DNA from: Streptomyces sp. BA2
GTDB taxonomy: Bacteria; Actinomycetota; Actinomycetes; Streptomycetales; Streptomycetaceae
Direction of reading: 5' to 3'
NCBI RefSeq assembly: GCF_009769735.1
Contig: NZ_WSRO01000002.1
Coordinates: 5,902,001 to 5,966,000, forward strand
DNA: 64,000 nt
In this document: positions 16,342 through 24,811 of the stretch, one piece after another
How positions within the stretch are numbered: position 1 is the stretch's first letter
Layout: the number at the start of each line of letters is the position of its first letter
Made by a program: the position numbers and the translations under genes
The notes under the pieces: model-generated
What the model was told of the DNA's origin: nothing
Seen by the model: only the letters and a program-made list of their open reading frames with translations
Database searches by the model: none

Positions 16342-17073
16342 GTGAGCCGGATTTCGGTCCGGGGATTCGCCGTGGCATCCGCCACCGCGGTCACCACCGT
16401 CGGCGCTGTTGTTGGTGTCGCCTCGGGCAGCACCCCGGGCGCCTCGAACGACAACGACTTCGAGGCGACAGCAAGCGACGCGACACTCCTCGCAGACATC
16501 CCCGCGGGTCAGCAGGCCCAGGTGCAGACCGCGTCCCTGACGCAGCAGGCCGACGCACAGGCCATGGCTGCGGACACGGCCGCGAAGAAGTCCGCGGCGG
16601 AAGCGGCCCGCAAGCAGGCCGCCGAGTCGGCGATCGCGAAGCAGAAGGCCGCGGAGAAGGCCGAGGCCGCCGAGAAGGCGGAGAAGGCGGCAGCCAAGAA
16701 GGAGCGCGAGGAGGCGGCCGAGACCAAGGCCAGCCGTTCCTCCGCGCGCGACGCCTCTGACTTCGCCCCGCAGTCCTCGTACTCCGTCTCGCAGGTCCAG
16801 GCGATGGCACGGCAGATGGTCCCCGGTGACCAGTTCCAGTGCTTCAGCAACATCGTCAACCACGAGTCCACCTGGAACTACAAGGCCAGCAACCCCTCTT
16901 CGGGTGCGTACGGCCTCGTCCAGGCGCTGCCCGGCTCCAAGATGGCCTCGGCCGGTGCCGACTGGCAGACGAACCCCGCCACGCAGATCAAGTGGGGTCT
17001 CGGCTACATGAACGACCGGTACGGAAGCCCGTGCGGAGCCTGGGACTTCTGGCAGGCGAACAACTGGTACTGA
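16342..17073 (+). CDS. secreted lytic transglycosylase (SLT-like domain)
   Basis: 243 residues from GTG 16342, with GGAAGGA 6 nt upstream. A signal peptide (FAVASATAVTTVGAVVGVAS) is followed by a long Ala/Lys/Glu-rich region of about 85 residues, likely coiled coil. The C-terminal SLT domain carries the catalytic Glu in NIVNHESTWNYKA, then SSGAYGLVQALPGSKM, NPATQIKWGLGYMNDRYG and the terminal WQANNWY. It would cleave peptidoglycan glycan strands outside the membrane, during growth, germination or division. A terminator follows, so it is probably monocistronic. Confidence 0.9.
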   Translation: MSRISVRGFAVASATAVTTVGAVVGVASGSTPGASNDNDFEATASDATLLADIPAGQQAQVQTASLTQQADAQAMAADTAAKKSAAEAARKQAAESAIAKQKAAEKAEAAEKAEKAAAKKEREEAAETKASRSSARDASDFAPQSSYSVSQVQAMARQMVPGDQFQCFSNIVNHESTWNYKASNPSSGAYGLVQALPGSKMASAGADWQTNPATQIKWGLGYMNDRYGSPCGAWDFWQANNWY

Positions 17074-17095
17074 GCCGCTCGGCGCTCAACCTTCT

Positions 17096-17128
17096 GAGGC
17101 CCCTCACCGTCCTTCGGTGGGGGGTCTT
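17096..17128 (+). terminator. terminator after the transglycosylase gene
   Basis: GGCCCCTCACCG and CGGTGGGGGG pair with one mismatch around a TCCTT loop and are followed by TCTTT. Confidence 0.6.
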
Positions 17129-17198
17129 TGCCGTGTACGGTCAGTCCGACAACTTCCAGGGGGGAGTGGTGCGGAAAGACGGGGGAAGAGGACGGATC

Positions 17199-18587
17199 AT
17201 GTCGCGAGTGCCAGGGTGGATCGGCCGGCTGGGTTCCGGGCTGGCTCAGATGGGCGAGCGGATGGGGCGCGCCGACCCTGACTCCGGCCCGGAGGACGGC
17301 GTCAGGGCGGCACGGCGGTCGGCCGCCGACGACGCTGCCGCCGCCGAGGGCGACGCGGCGGCCGAGGCGGCAGCCGGAGAAGAGCCGGAGCAGGTCGTGC
17401 CGGCCCCGCCCGCCTACGCCCCGGACATAGCGGCACGGCCCGACCCCGTCGCGGCGGTTCCGTGGGGGATGCGGGTCGCGGCCGAGGCAGGCTGGCGTCT
17501 ACTCGTACTCGCGGGCACGCTCTGGGTGTTGATGAAGGTCATCAGCGCCGTGCAGCTCGTCGTCTTCGCCTTCGTCGCGGCGCTCCTCATCACCGCGATG
17601 CTCCAGCCGACGGTGGTCAGGCTCAAGCGGCTCGGTCTTCCGAGGGGGCTCGCGACGGTCCTCACGGCCGTGCTCGGCTTCGTCGTCATCGGTCTGGTCG
17701 GCTGGTTCGTGGTCTGGCAGGTCATGGAGAACGCGAACGACCTGTCCAGCCAGGTCCAGGACGGCATCGACGACCTGCGCAACTGGCTGCTCACCAGCCC
17801 GTTCCACGTCACCGAGGACCAGATCAACGACATCGCCAAGAGCCTGCGCGAGGCGGTCGGGGCGAACACGGAGGAGCTGACGTCGGCGGGGCTCGAAGGG
17901 GTCACCGTGATCGTGGAGGCCCTGACCGGCATCCTGCTCGCGATGTTCTCGACGCTGTTCCTGCTGTACGACGGCAAGCGCATCTGGCAGTGGGTCCTGA
18001 AGCTGGTCCCTGCGCCCGCGCGGCCCGGCATCGCGGGTGCGGGGCCGCGGGCCTGGCGCACGCTGACGGCCTATGTGCGCGGCACGGTGATAGTGGCCCT
18101 GATCGACGCGATCTTCATCGGGCTCGGGATCTACTTCCTCGGGGTGCCGATGGCGGTGCCGCTCGCCGTCTTCATCTTCCTGTTCGCGTTCATCCCGCTG
18201 GTGGGCGCGGTCATCTCGGGCGCGCTCGCCGTGGTGGTGGGTCTGGTGACGCAGGGCGTCTTCACCGGTGTGATGACCCTGGTCGTGGTCCTCGCCGTGC
18301 AGCAGATCGAGGGCCACATCCTGCAGCCGTTCATCCTCGGCCGTGCCGTACGGGTGCATCCGCTGGCCGTTGTGCTGTCCGTGGCCGCGGGTGGGTTGGT
18401 CGCCGGGATCGGCGGGGCGGTGGTGGCCGTGCCGCTGGTCGCCGTCACGAATACGGTGGTGGGCTACTTGCGGGCGTACTCCCGGGAGGCGGCCCTGAAG
18501 CAGTCTCCGCAGCCGCGGGGGGCTACGGCGGTGGATGTGGCCCCGGTTGATCCATCTGCTGCCCCGTCGCCGGGTGCGGGTTCGTAG
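17199..18587 (+). CDS. AI-2E family transporter (membrane permease)
   Basis: 462 residues. A cytoplasmic acidic Ala/Glu-rich N-terminus of about 85 residues precedes a permease domain with about seven to eight helices: LLVLAGTLWVLMKVISAVQ, VVFAFVAALLITAM, GLATVLTAVLGFVVIGLVG, a large extracytoplasmic loop with amphipathic helices, then IPLVGAVISGALAVVVGL and QQIEGHILQPFILGRAV. The QQxExxxLxP motif is the family signature. Some members export AI-2 or act as ion antiporters, but most actinobacterial ones are uncharacterised, so the substrate is open. The start ATG 17199 follows GAAGAGG. Confidence 0.85.
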   Translation: MSRVPGWIGRLGSGLAQMGERMGRADPDSGPEDGVRAARRSAADDAAAAEGDAAAEAAAGEEPEQVVPAPPAYAPDIAARPDPVAAVPWGMRVAAEAGWRLLVLAGTLWVLMKVISAVQLVVFAFVAALLITAMLQPTVVRLKRLGLPRGLATVLTAVLGFVVIGLVGWFVVWQVMENANDLSSQVQDGIDDLRNWLLTSPFHVTEDQINDIAKSLREAVGANTEELTSAGLEGVTVIVEALTGILLAMFSTLFLLYDGKRIWQWVLKLVPAPARPGIAGAGPRAWRTLTAYVRGTVIVALIDAIFIGLGIYFLGVPMAVPLAVFIFLFAFIPLVGAVISGALAVVVGLVTQGVFTGVMTLVVVLAVQQIEGHILQPFILGRAVRVHPLAVVLSVAAGGLVAGIGGAVVAVPLVAVTNTVVGYLRAYSREAALKQSPQPRGATAVDVAPVDPSAAPSPGAGS

Positions 18588-18617
18588 GGCCTCCCGGCAG
18601 TCCCCAACCCCGCCCCT

Positions 18618-18675
18618 TCCCGAAACTGGGGCTCCGCCCCAGACCCCGCTCCTCAAACGCCGGAGGGGCTGAAAG
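18618..18675. repeat. common Streptomyces intergenic palindromic repeat
   Basis: The GGGGCTCCGCCCCAGACCCC / CAAACGCCGGAGGGGCTGA arrangement is one I recall from many Streptomyces intergenic regions, where it follows gene ends. It has no coding potential. Confidence 0.5.
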
Positions 18676-18679
18676 ATTA

Positions 18680-18720
18680 AGCGGCCCCGCCCAGCTGCTG
18701 CTGGGCGGAGCCGCTTTTTT
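18680..18720. terminator. strong terminator between convergent genes
   Basis: AGCGGC-CCC-GCCCAGC pairs with GCTGGGC-GGA-GCCGCT around a TGCT loop and ends in TTTTTT. It serves the AI-2E-type gene and probably ahpD from the other strand. Confidence 0.8.
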
Positions 18721-18733
18721 CGGCTTGAGGCGA

Positions 18734-19264
18734 CTACGCCAGAGACTCCTCGGAGTCCAGCGTGACGCCGACCGCCTGGATCACGGCGGCGATCTTGAAG
18801 GCTTCCTGGATCGTCTCGCGATCCACGCCCGCCTTCCGCAGCACCTGCTCGTGCGAGTCGAGGCACTGGCCGCAGCCGTTGATCGCGGAGACCGCGAGCG
18901 ACCACAGCTCGAAGTCGACCTTCTCCACGCCCGGGTTACCGATGACGTTCATCCGCAGGCCGGCCCGCATCGTCCCGTACTCCGGGTCCGAGAGGAGGTG
19001 GCGCGTGCGGTAGAAGACGTTGTTCATCGCCATGACGGCCGCGGCCGACTTGGCGGCGGTGTACGCCTCGGGGGAGAGGTTCGCCTTCGCCTCGGGCTCG
19101 AGCTCGCGCAGCACCTTCGGGGAGCGGGAGGCGATCGCGCAGGCGAGCACCGTGCCCCACAGCTGCTGCTGCGGCAGGTCCGAGTTGCCGATGACCGAGC
19201 CGAGGTTCAGCTTCAGGTCCTTGGCGTAGTCCGGTACGGCGGACTTCAGTTCGTCGAGTGCCAT
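18734..19264 (-). CDS. ahpD: alkyl hydroperoxide reductase AhpD
   Basis: 176 residues. A carboxymuconolactone decarboxylase-like fold with the redox motif [15 protein letters not shown], giving the CxxC pair and the general-base His and Glu used in peroxide reduction. AhpD reduces oxidised AhpC, receiving electrons through a dihydrolipoyl relay in the mycobacterial system. It lies 15 bp downstream of ahpC on the same strand, so they form one operon divergent from oxyR. Confidence 0.95.
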   Translation of the reverse strand: MALDELKSAVPDYAKDLKLNLGSVIGNSDLPQQQLWGTVLACAIASRSPKVLRELEPEAKANLSPEAYTAAKSAAAVMAMNNVFYRTRHLLSDPEYGTMRAGLRMNVIGNPGVEKVDFELWSLAVSAINGCGQCLDSHEQVLRKAGVDRETIQEAFKIAAVIQAVGVTLDSEESLA

Positions 19265-19279
19265 GTCAGTAGGCTCCGT

Positions 19280-19834
19280 TCACTCGCCCGAGAGCAGCGC
19301 GACCGGGTCAAGGGTCTCGTCGCCCTGGGTCCAGTTGCAGGGGCAGAGCTCGTCGGTCTGGAGCGCGTCGAGGACCCGGAGGACCTCCTTGGGGTTACGG
19401 CCCACGGAACCGGCGGTCACCATCGTGAACTGGATCTCGTTGTTCTGGTCGACGATGAAGACGGCGCGCTGCGCGAAGCCGTCCGCGCCCTCGATGCCGA
19501 GGTCACGCATGAGCTCGTGCTTCGAGTCGGCCAGCATCGGGAAGGGCAGGTCGGTCAGGTCCGGGTGGTCCTTGCGCCAGGCGTGGTGCACGAACTCGGA
19601 GTCACCGGAGAAGCCGAGGATCTGGGCGTCACGGTCAGCGAACTCGTCGTTCAGCTTGCCGAAGGCGGCGATCTCGGTCGGGCACACGAAGGTGAAGTCC
19701 TTGGGCCACGCGAAGACGATCTTCCACTTGCCCTCGTAGGTCTTGTGGTCGATCTGCTTGAACTCAGCGCCCTTCTCCAGGGAGACACAGGCGGTCAGAT
19801 CGAACTGGGGGAACTTGTCACCGACAGTGAGCAC
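19280..19834 (-). CDS. ahpC: peroxiredoxin AhpC
   Basis: 184 residues. A 2-Cys peroxiredoxin: the peroxidatic Cys is in DFTFVCPTEIAAF, the resolving Cys in DELCPCNW, and AWPKDFTF and GSVGRNPKEVLRVLDALQ are typical. It reduces H2O2, organic peroxides and peroxynitrite in the cytoplasm. The GTG start at 19834 has AGGAGA 5 nt upstream; the in-frame ATG further upstream contains that site and is therefore unlikely to be used. Operon ahpC-ahpD. Confidence 0.97.
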   Translation of the reverse strand: MLTVGDKFPQFDLTACVSLEKGAEFKQIDHKTYEGKWKIVFAWPKDFTFVCPTEIAAFGKLNDEFADRDAQILGFSGDSEFVHHAWRKDHPDLTDLPFPMLADSKHELMRDLGIEGADGFAQRAVFIVDQNNEIQFTMVTAGSVGRNPKEVLRVLDALQTDELCPCNWTQGDETLDPVALLSGE

Positions 19835-19962
19835 GGACTCTCCTTGCAGCATAGGAACCCGGTAAGGGGCTCCAAGGGGTTGGACTGCTGTCGATCGTGG
19901 CACAGAGTGCATTGATTAGGGAAATAGCTACACTCTGTCTTGTTGATCGGAGGTGGCTATCA
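19835..19962. promoter_or_regulatory. divergent ahpC / oxyR control region
   Basis: 128 bp between the two start codons. The less GC-rich segment ATTGATTAGGGAAATAGCTA (19911-19930) is the likely promoter and OxyR-binding area, since OxyR sites carry ATAG-type half-sites spaced by one turn. The oxyR ribosome binding site GGAGGTGG lies at its end. Confidence 0.5.
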
Positions 19963-20901
19963 GTGCCAGCCATAAATAGGGGCAAGCAGCCCAGCCTGGC
20001 GCAGCTGCGCGCCTTCGCGGCCGTGGCCGAGCATCTGCACTTCAGGGACGCGGCGGTAGCAATAGGGATGAGTCAGCCCGCGCTCTCCGGCGCCGTCTCG
20101 GCCCTGGAGGAGGCACTGGGTGTCCAGCTCCTGGAGCGTACGACCCGCAAGGTGCTGCTCTCGTCGGCCGGCGAGCGCCTCGCGGTGCGGGCCAGGGCCG
20201 TCCTCGACGAGGTCGGGGCGCTGATGGAGGAGGCCGACGCGGTGCGCGCGCCGTTCACCGGGGCGCTGCGGCTCGGCGTGATCCCGACCGTGGCGCCCTA
20301 TCTGCTGCCCACGCTCATCGGGCTCGTCCACGAGAAGTACCCGGATCTGGACCTTCAGGTGCATGAGGAGCAGACCTCGTCGCTGATCGAGGGGCTCGGC
20401 GCCGGACGGCTCGATCTGCTGCTTCTCGCCGTGCCGCTCGGCGTGCCCGGCGTCACCGAACTCCCCCTGTTCGACGAGGACTTCGTGCTCGTCACGCCGC
20501 TCGACCACTGGCTCGGCGGGCGCGAGGGAATCCCGCGCGACGCCCTGCGCGAGCTGAACCTGCTGCTGCTCGACGAAGGGCACTGCCTGCGCGACCAGGC
20601 CCTGGACATCTGCCGGGAGGCCGGGCGCGCGGACGCCCCGGTGACCACGACCGCCGCCGGGCTCTCCACCCTCGTACAGCTGGTGGCAGGCGGGCTCGGT
20701 GTGACGCTCCTTCCGCGCACCGCGGTCCGCGTCGAGACCAGCCGGAGCAATCAGCTGCTCACCGGGTACTTCGCGGACCCGGCGCCGACCAGGCGCATCG
20801 CCCTCGCGATGCGTACGGGGGCCGCGCGGGCGGCGGAGTACGAGGCGCTCGCCGCCGCGATGAGGGGGGCCGTGAAGCCGTTGCCGGTGCGGGTGTTGTG
20901 A
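19963..20901 (+). CDS. oxyR: hydrogen peroxide-sensing regulator OxyR (LysR family)
   Basis: 312 residues from GTG 19963 (GGAGGTGG about 8 nt upstream). The N-terminal LysR HTH is SLAQLRAFAAVAEHLHFRDA followed by GMSQPALSGAVSALE; the C-terminal part is a substrate-binding domain. Two cysteines nine apart in LDEGHCLRDQALDICREAG match the Cys199/Cys208 disulphide switch of OxyR. Peroxide oxidation would turn on the divergent ahpC-ahpD genes. The context supports this strongly. Confidence 0.95.
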   Translation: MPAINRGKQPSLAQLRAFAAVAEHLHFRDAAVAIGMSQPALSGAVSALEEALGVQLLERTTRKVLLSSAGERLAVRARAVLDEVGALMEEADAVRAPFTGALRLGVIPTVAPYLLPTLIGLVHEKYPDLDLQVHEEQTSSLIEGLGAGRLDLLLLAVPLGVPGVTELPLFDEDFVLVTPLDHWLGGREGIPRDALRELNLLLLDEGHCLRDQALDICREAGRADAPVTTTAAGLSTLVQLVAGGLGVTLLPRTAVRVETSRSNQLLTGYFADPAPTRRIALAMRTGAARAAEYEALAAAMRGAVKPLPVRVL

Positions 20902-20937
20902 CCCCGCACCGGCAACGCACCGACTGAGCGCGGGGAG

Positions 20938-23367
20938 TTACTCCGTGCGCAGGCCGTCCGGGCGCATCATGCGCCACAGGGGCGGCAGGCTGAGCACCGT
21001 CACGACCGCGACGAGGATGGCGCCCGCCGCCGTCAGGGGGGCGAAGAGCCACCAGTCGGTGACCGACTTCTCGATCATGCGGACCATGACCCAGCCGAGG
21101 CCGAGGCCGCCCGCGACGGCGAGCGCGAGGCCGATCGCGACCGGGATCGCGGTCTGCCACAGGATCGACCACGCCATCGACGCACGGCGCGTGCCGAACG
21201 CGGTGAGCGCGGCGAGCAGGCGCTTGCGCTCCCGCAGTTGCTCCATCATCGAGACCAGCATGGACGCCGCGATCAGCGCCATCGTCGCCATCGCGCCGAT
21301 CTGCAGGCCGCTCTGGATGGTGGCGTACTGCTTGTCGCGCTCGACCGCGCGCAGCGTCATCACGGAGAGGAACGGGTCGACGTGGGCCGCGGTGTTGCGG
21401 ATGTACTCCTCGGCGTCCTTGACGTCCGGGTCGACCTGGATCATCGCGGTCGTCGAGGCGTCGGTCATCTTGGCCACGTCGATCGCGCCGGGCGTCGCGT
21501 AGACGCCGTCGTGCAGATCGCCGCCCGGGTCGGGGCGGGCCTTGACCGTGCGGGAGTCGGCCGGCAGCGTCCACAGGTTGTGCCGTTGGCCGGGCTCACC
21601 CTCGCGGCCGACGTGCAGGTCGAGCGGCTCGCCGGGGCGGGCCGACGCGTCGACCCATTTGTTCATCCTGGCGTTGCCGGTGTGCACGACGAAGGTGTCG
21701 CCGTCCTCGCACGAGCCGATCCGGGCCAGCTCGCGCAGGTTCGCGCAGGTGCCGACCGTCACCTCCGTGGTGGGCCTGAGCTCGTCGGGGCTCTTCAGCT
21801 TGCCGGGCCGCACGGCGTATGAGGAGACCGTGCCGATGACGTTCTTGACGCCCTTGGTCGTGCGGAACTTGTCGATCATCCGCTGGGCGAGCTCGCCGTC
21901 ACCGACGTCGGCCCGGACGACCAGCTTGGCGCGGCCGGGGTCGTTCCCCGTCACCCGGTTGAAGTCGTCGTGCATCGCGACGAACAGCATCTGCAGGGCG
22001 ACCGCGCCCGCCACGGCGACAGTGATGCCGCTGACCGCGCGCGCCGCCGTACCGCTGCTCAACTGGAGCCTGCGGGTGGCAAGTTGCCAGGGCACTGGGC
22101 CACCGCCGCGCAGCCGGGCCACGCTCGCCTCGACGAGCCAGGGCAGCAGCGCGGCAAGGCCCACCAGGGTGAGCGTCGCGCCCGCGCCGATGGCGAAGAC
22201 CGGCGGGGCCATGTCGCCGCCGACGCGGCCCGCGGCAAGCAGGATCCCGAGGCCGACGAGCGGCATCACGATGCGCCACCACAGGCGGCGCTTGCGGGGC
22301 TTGGTGCTGCGCACGACGCCCAGCGGCTCGATGGAGACGGCCCGCAGCGAGATCAGCGTGACCAGGACGGCCGTGACGGGCACGGCGAGCAGGATCAGTA
22401 CGGCGAGGCCGGGCAACGGCACCACGTCGGAGGGGAAGGCGCTGATCTTCCACCCGTCGAGGGTGCCGATCAGTTCGCGTACGCCCAGGAAGAACAGTCC
22501 GCCCGCGGCAAGGCCGAGCAGCGCGCCGCACAGGGCCTCGCCCGCCGCGATCCGCCGCACGCTGTGCGCGTCCGCGCCGACCAGGCGCAGCGCGGCGAGA
22601 CGCCGGTCGCGCCGGTCGCCGCCGAAGCGGACCGCCGTGCCGATGAAGATGATCACCGGGGTCAGCAGGACCACGCAGATCAGGACGACCAGGACGATGA
22701 GCATCGGGTCCATGGGTTCCGCGGGCTCTTCGTAGCCGTAGGTGTCCACGCGGTGGCCGCCCTTGGCCGGGGTGAGCGCGTCGGAACCGGCGTAGTAGTA
22801 GAGCTCCTTGGGGTTGGTCAGGCCCGCGTCGCCGATGGTGCCCGTGATCTTGTAGTCGCCGTACCGCTCCTTCAGGAGGGAGCCGTCGGAGCTGTTCAGG
22901 AGGTCGCGCAGGGCGGGCGACACGAGCATCTCGCCGTCGGCCGGGATCTTCTTCAGGCCGGGCGGCAGGACCGGGTGGGCGCCCTCGGCGCGCAGCACGC
23001 GGCCGCTGACCGTCGTGTCGCGGAAGTCGGTGGGGGCGTCGCGCTGGAGGACCGTGGAGTCGGAGCGTTTGATCTTCTCGGCCGAGAACTGGTCGTTGGC
23101 CGCGCGGGCCACCTGGCGGTCCTCGCGGTTCTGAAGCAGGTTGGGCACGGAGGCCGCGCCGAGCAGCAGGGCCACGCCGAGGCCGACGCCGACCGCCGTC
23201 AGGAGGGTGCGGGTCCAGCCCTCGCGGCCGCCGCCGACGGCGAAACGTATGCCCATCGCGAGGTCGCGGGCGAAGGCGCGGGGTCCCCCCTTGGGCACGG
23301 TCGCGGTGGCGTCGGCGAGCGGTGGCCGGGGGGCGGTGGCGGCCTTCGTACGGGTGTCGAGGCTCAT
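20938..23367 (-). CDS. ABC transporter permease (FtsX/MacB type)
   Basis: 809 residues from ATG 23367. Two FtsX-like modules are seen. Helix 1 near residue 55 is followed by a large extracytoplasmic domain, then three helices (PMLIVLVVLICVVLLTPVII and two more), a second long extracytoplasmic domain, and three final helices ending in a basic tail. This is the layout of antimicrobial peptide or lipoprotein exporters of the MacB/BceB group. The ATGA overlap with the ATPase gene indicates a coupled operon under the PadR gene upstream. Possible substrates are antibiotics or envelope-active peptides; nothing in the sequence decides. Confidence 0.85.
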   Translation of the reverse strand: MSLDTRTKAATAPRPPLADATATVPKGGPRAFARDLAMGIRFAVGGGREGWTRTLLTAVGVGLGVALLLGAASVPNLLQNREDRQVARAANDQFSAEKIKRSDSTVLQRDAPTDFRDTTVSGRVLRAEGAHPVLPPGLKKIPADGEMLVSPALRDLLNSSDGSLLKERYGDYKITGTIGDAGLTNPKELYYYAGSDALTPAKGGHRVDTYGYEEPAEPMDPMLIVLVVLICVVLLTPVIIFIGTAVRFGGDRRDRRLAALRLVGADAHSVRRIAAGEALCGALLGLAAGGLFFLGVRELIGTLDGWKISAFPSDVVPLPGLAVLILLAVPVTAVLVTLISLRAVSIEPLGVVRSTKPRKRRLWWRIVMPLVGLGILLAAGRVGGDMAPPVFAIGAGATLTLVGLAALLPWLVEASVARLRGGGPVPWQLATRRLQLSSGTAARAVSGITVAVAGAVALQMLFVAMHDDFNRVTGNDPGRAKLVVRADVGDGELAQRMIDKFRTTKGVKNVIGTVSSYAVRPGKLKSPDELRPTTEVTVGTCANLRELARIGSCEDGDTFVVHTGNARMNKWVDASARPGEPLDLHVGREGEPGQRHNLWTLPADSRTVKARPDPGGDLHDGVYATPGAIDVAKMTDASTTAMIQVDPDVKDAEEYIRNTAAHVDPFLSVMTLRAVERDKQYATIQSGLQIGAMATMALIAASMLVSMMEQLRERKRLLAALTAFGTRRASMAWSILWQTAIPVAIGLALAVAGGLGLGWVMVRMIEKSVTDWWLFAPLTAAGAILVAVVTVLSLPPLWRMMRPDGLRTE

Positions 23368-24050
23368 ATCGCCCGCTCCATGTCCCGTGCCCTGCCGTCG
23401 CGTACGACGATCTCGCGGTCGGAGTAGGCCGCGACCCGCGTCTCGTGCGTGACCAGGACCACGGCGGCGTTCGTCGAGCGCGCGGCGTCGGTGAGCAGCT
23501 CCATGACGCGCTCGCCGTTGAGCGAGTCGAGCGCGCCGGTCGGCTCGTCGGCGAAGACCACGCGGGGGCTCGTGGCGAGCGCGCGGGCCACGGCGACGCG
23601 CTGGCCCTGGCCGCCGGAGACCTCGCCGGGCCGCTTGGCGGCGACGTCCTCGACCTCCAGGCGCTCCATCCAGGAGCGGGCGGTCGCCTCGGCCTCCTTG
23701 CGCTTGGCGCCGTTCAGCCGGAGGGGAAGCGCGACGTTCTCCACGCACGTCAGCTCGGGGACCAGCTGCCCGAACTGGAAGACGAAGCCGAACTCGCTGC
23801 GGCGCAGGGCGCTCAGCGTGGCGTCGGGCAGGCTCGTCAGCTCGCGGCCGTTGTAGGTGATGGAGCCCGAGTCGGGCTTGACGATCCCCGCGAGGCAGTG
23901 CAGGAGCGTGGACTTTCCGGAACCGGAGGGGCCCATGACGGCGACGACCTCGCCGGGGTGGATGGAGAACTCGGCGTCGTCGAGCGCGGTCGTCGGGCCG
24001 TACGTCTTGCGAAGACCGGATGCGGTCAGGAGGGAACCGGCGGGGGTCAT
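23364..24050 (-). CDS. ABC transporter ATP-binding protein
   Basis: 228 residues. LolD/MacB-type ATPase: Walker A GPSGSGKST, Q-loop FVFQFGQLVPELT, signature VSGGQGQRVAVARAL, Walker B VVFADEPTGALDS, and H-loop VLVTHETRVA. It powers the FtsX-type permease encoded next. Its stop overlaps the permease start, and its own start overlaps the PadR stop (both ATGA). Confidence 0.95.
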   Translation of the reverse strand: MTPAGSLLTASGLRKTYGPTTALDDAEFSIHPGEVVAVMGPSGSGKSTLLHCLAGIVKPDSGSITYNGRELTSLPDATLSALRRSEFGFVFQFGQLVPELTCVENVALPLRLNGAKRKEAEATARSWMERLEVEDVAAKRPGEVSGGQGQRVAVARALATSPRVVFADEPTGALDSLNGERVMELLTDAARSTNAAVVLVTHETRVAAYSDREIVVRDGRARDMERAI

Positions 24051-24574
24051 GCGGAGCGAACCTCCTGGGCGAGCTTGCCGAGGCGCGCGGCGGCGAGTTC
24101 CAGCCAGCGCAGATCGGCTTCGAGATGGAACAGCGCGTGGTCGCAGATCAGCTGGTCGGCGAGGTCGCCCTTGCGCTTGCGGTCGGTGAGTATGCGCATC
24201 AGGCGCAGGTGCTCGGCCCGCTGGGCATCGAGCATCTCCGAGGCGTCGCGCTCGGTGAGGAGCGCGAGGACGACCTTCGTGTAGAGGGTCGACTGGAGGT
24301 AGGGCTCGGGCTTCTCGGGGGTGGCGAGCCACCGCTCGACATCGGTGATGCCGGCTTCGGTGATCGCGTACCGCTTGCGCTCGGGGCCGCCGCCCGCCTC
24401 TATGCCGTCGACCTCGACGAGGCCGTTCTTCAGGAGGCGCGACATGGTCGAGTAGACCTGCCCGTAGTGCAGTGGCTTGTCGTGACCGAACTTCTCGTCG
24501 AAGGTGCGCTTGAGGTCGTAGCCGTGGCGCGGGCCCGACTCAAGAAGGCCGAGGAGGGTGTGACCGATGGACAT
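24047..24574 (-). CDS. PadR-family transcriptional regulator
   Basis: 175 residues from ATG 24574. A winged helix with SIGHTLLGLLESGPRHGYDLKR, HYGQVYSTMSRLLKNGLVE and the wing PERKRYAITEAG, then a C-terminal dimerisation domain (LHLEADLRWLEL-like). PadR proteins repress neighbouring transporter genes and lift off when a ligand binds. It is the first gene of the three-gene operon, and a GTATAC operator candidate lies directly upstream of it, so autoregulation and control of the exporter are likely. Confidence 0.9.
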   Translation of the reverse strand: MSIGHTLLGLLESGPRHGYDLKRTFDEKFGHDKPLHYGQVYSTMSRLLKNGLVEVDGIEAGGGPERKRYAITEAGITDVERWLATPEKPEPYLQSTLYTKVVLALLTERDASEMLDAQRAEHLRLMRILTDRKRKGDLADQLICDHALFHLEADLRWLELAAARLGKLAQEVRSA

Positions 24575-24595
24575 GCGGAGCACTCTACACGGTGT

Positions 24596-24614
24596 GTATA
24601 CGTGGCATGTATAC
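24596..24614. promoter_or_regulatory. candidate PadR operator
   Basis: GTATAC-GTGGCAT-GTATAC: two palindromic hexamers one after the other within 19 bp, starting 22 bp before the PadR start codon and probably overlapping its promoter. PadR-type sites are often ATGT/ACAT-like dyads, which this resembles (TGTATAC twice). Confidence 0.55.
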
Positions 24615-24811
24615 CTGTCACGGGGAGCTCACAGGTTCGAAAGCCGGGCAACCTTCTGAGGCCTGTGTTCGTCGGTTGTTAAGGGCAGGTGCTCATTGTC
24701 ACGTCCGGAAAAGACCGGATCGGCAGGAGTTTGTCCCACGGTGCGGTGTTAGCTTCATGAGCTGATTCGACGTACGCACGAGGACTAGACGGAAGCGGAG
24801 CACAAAGGACC

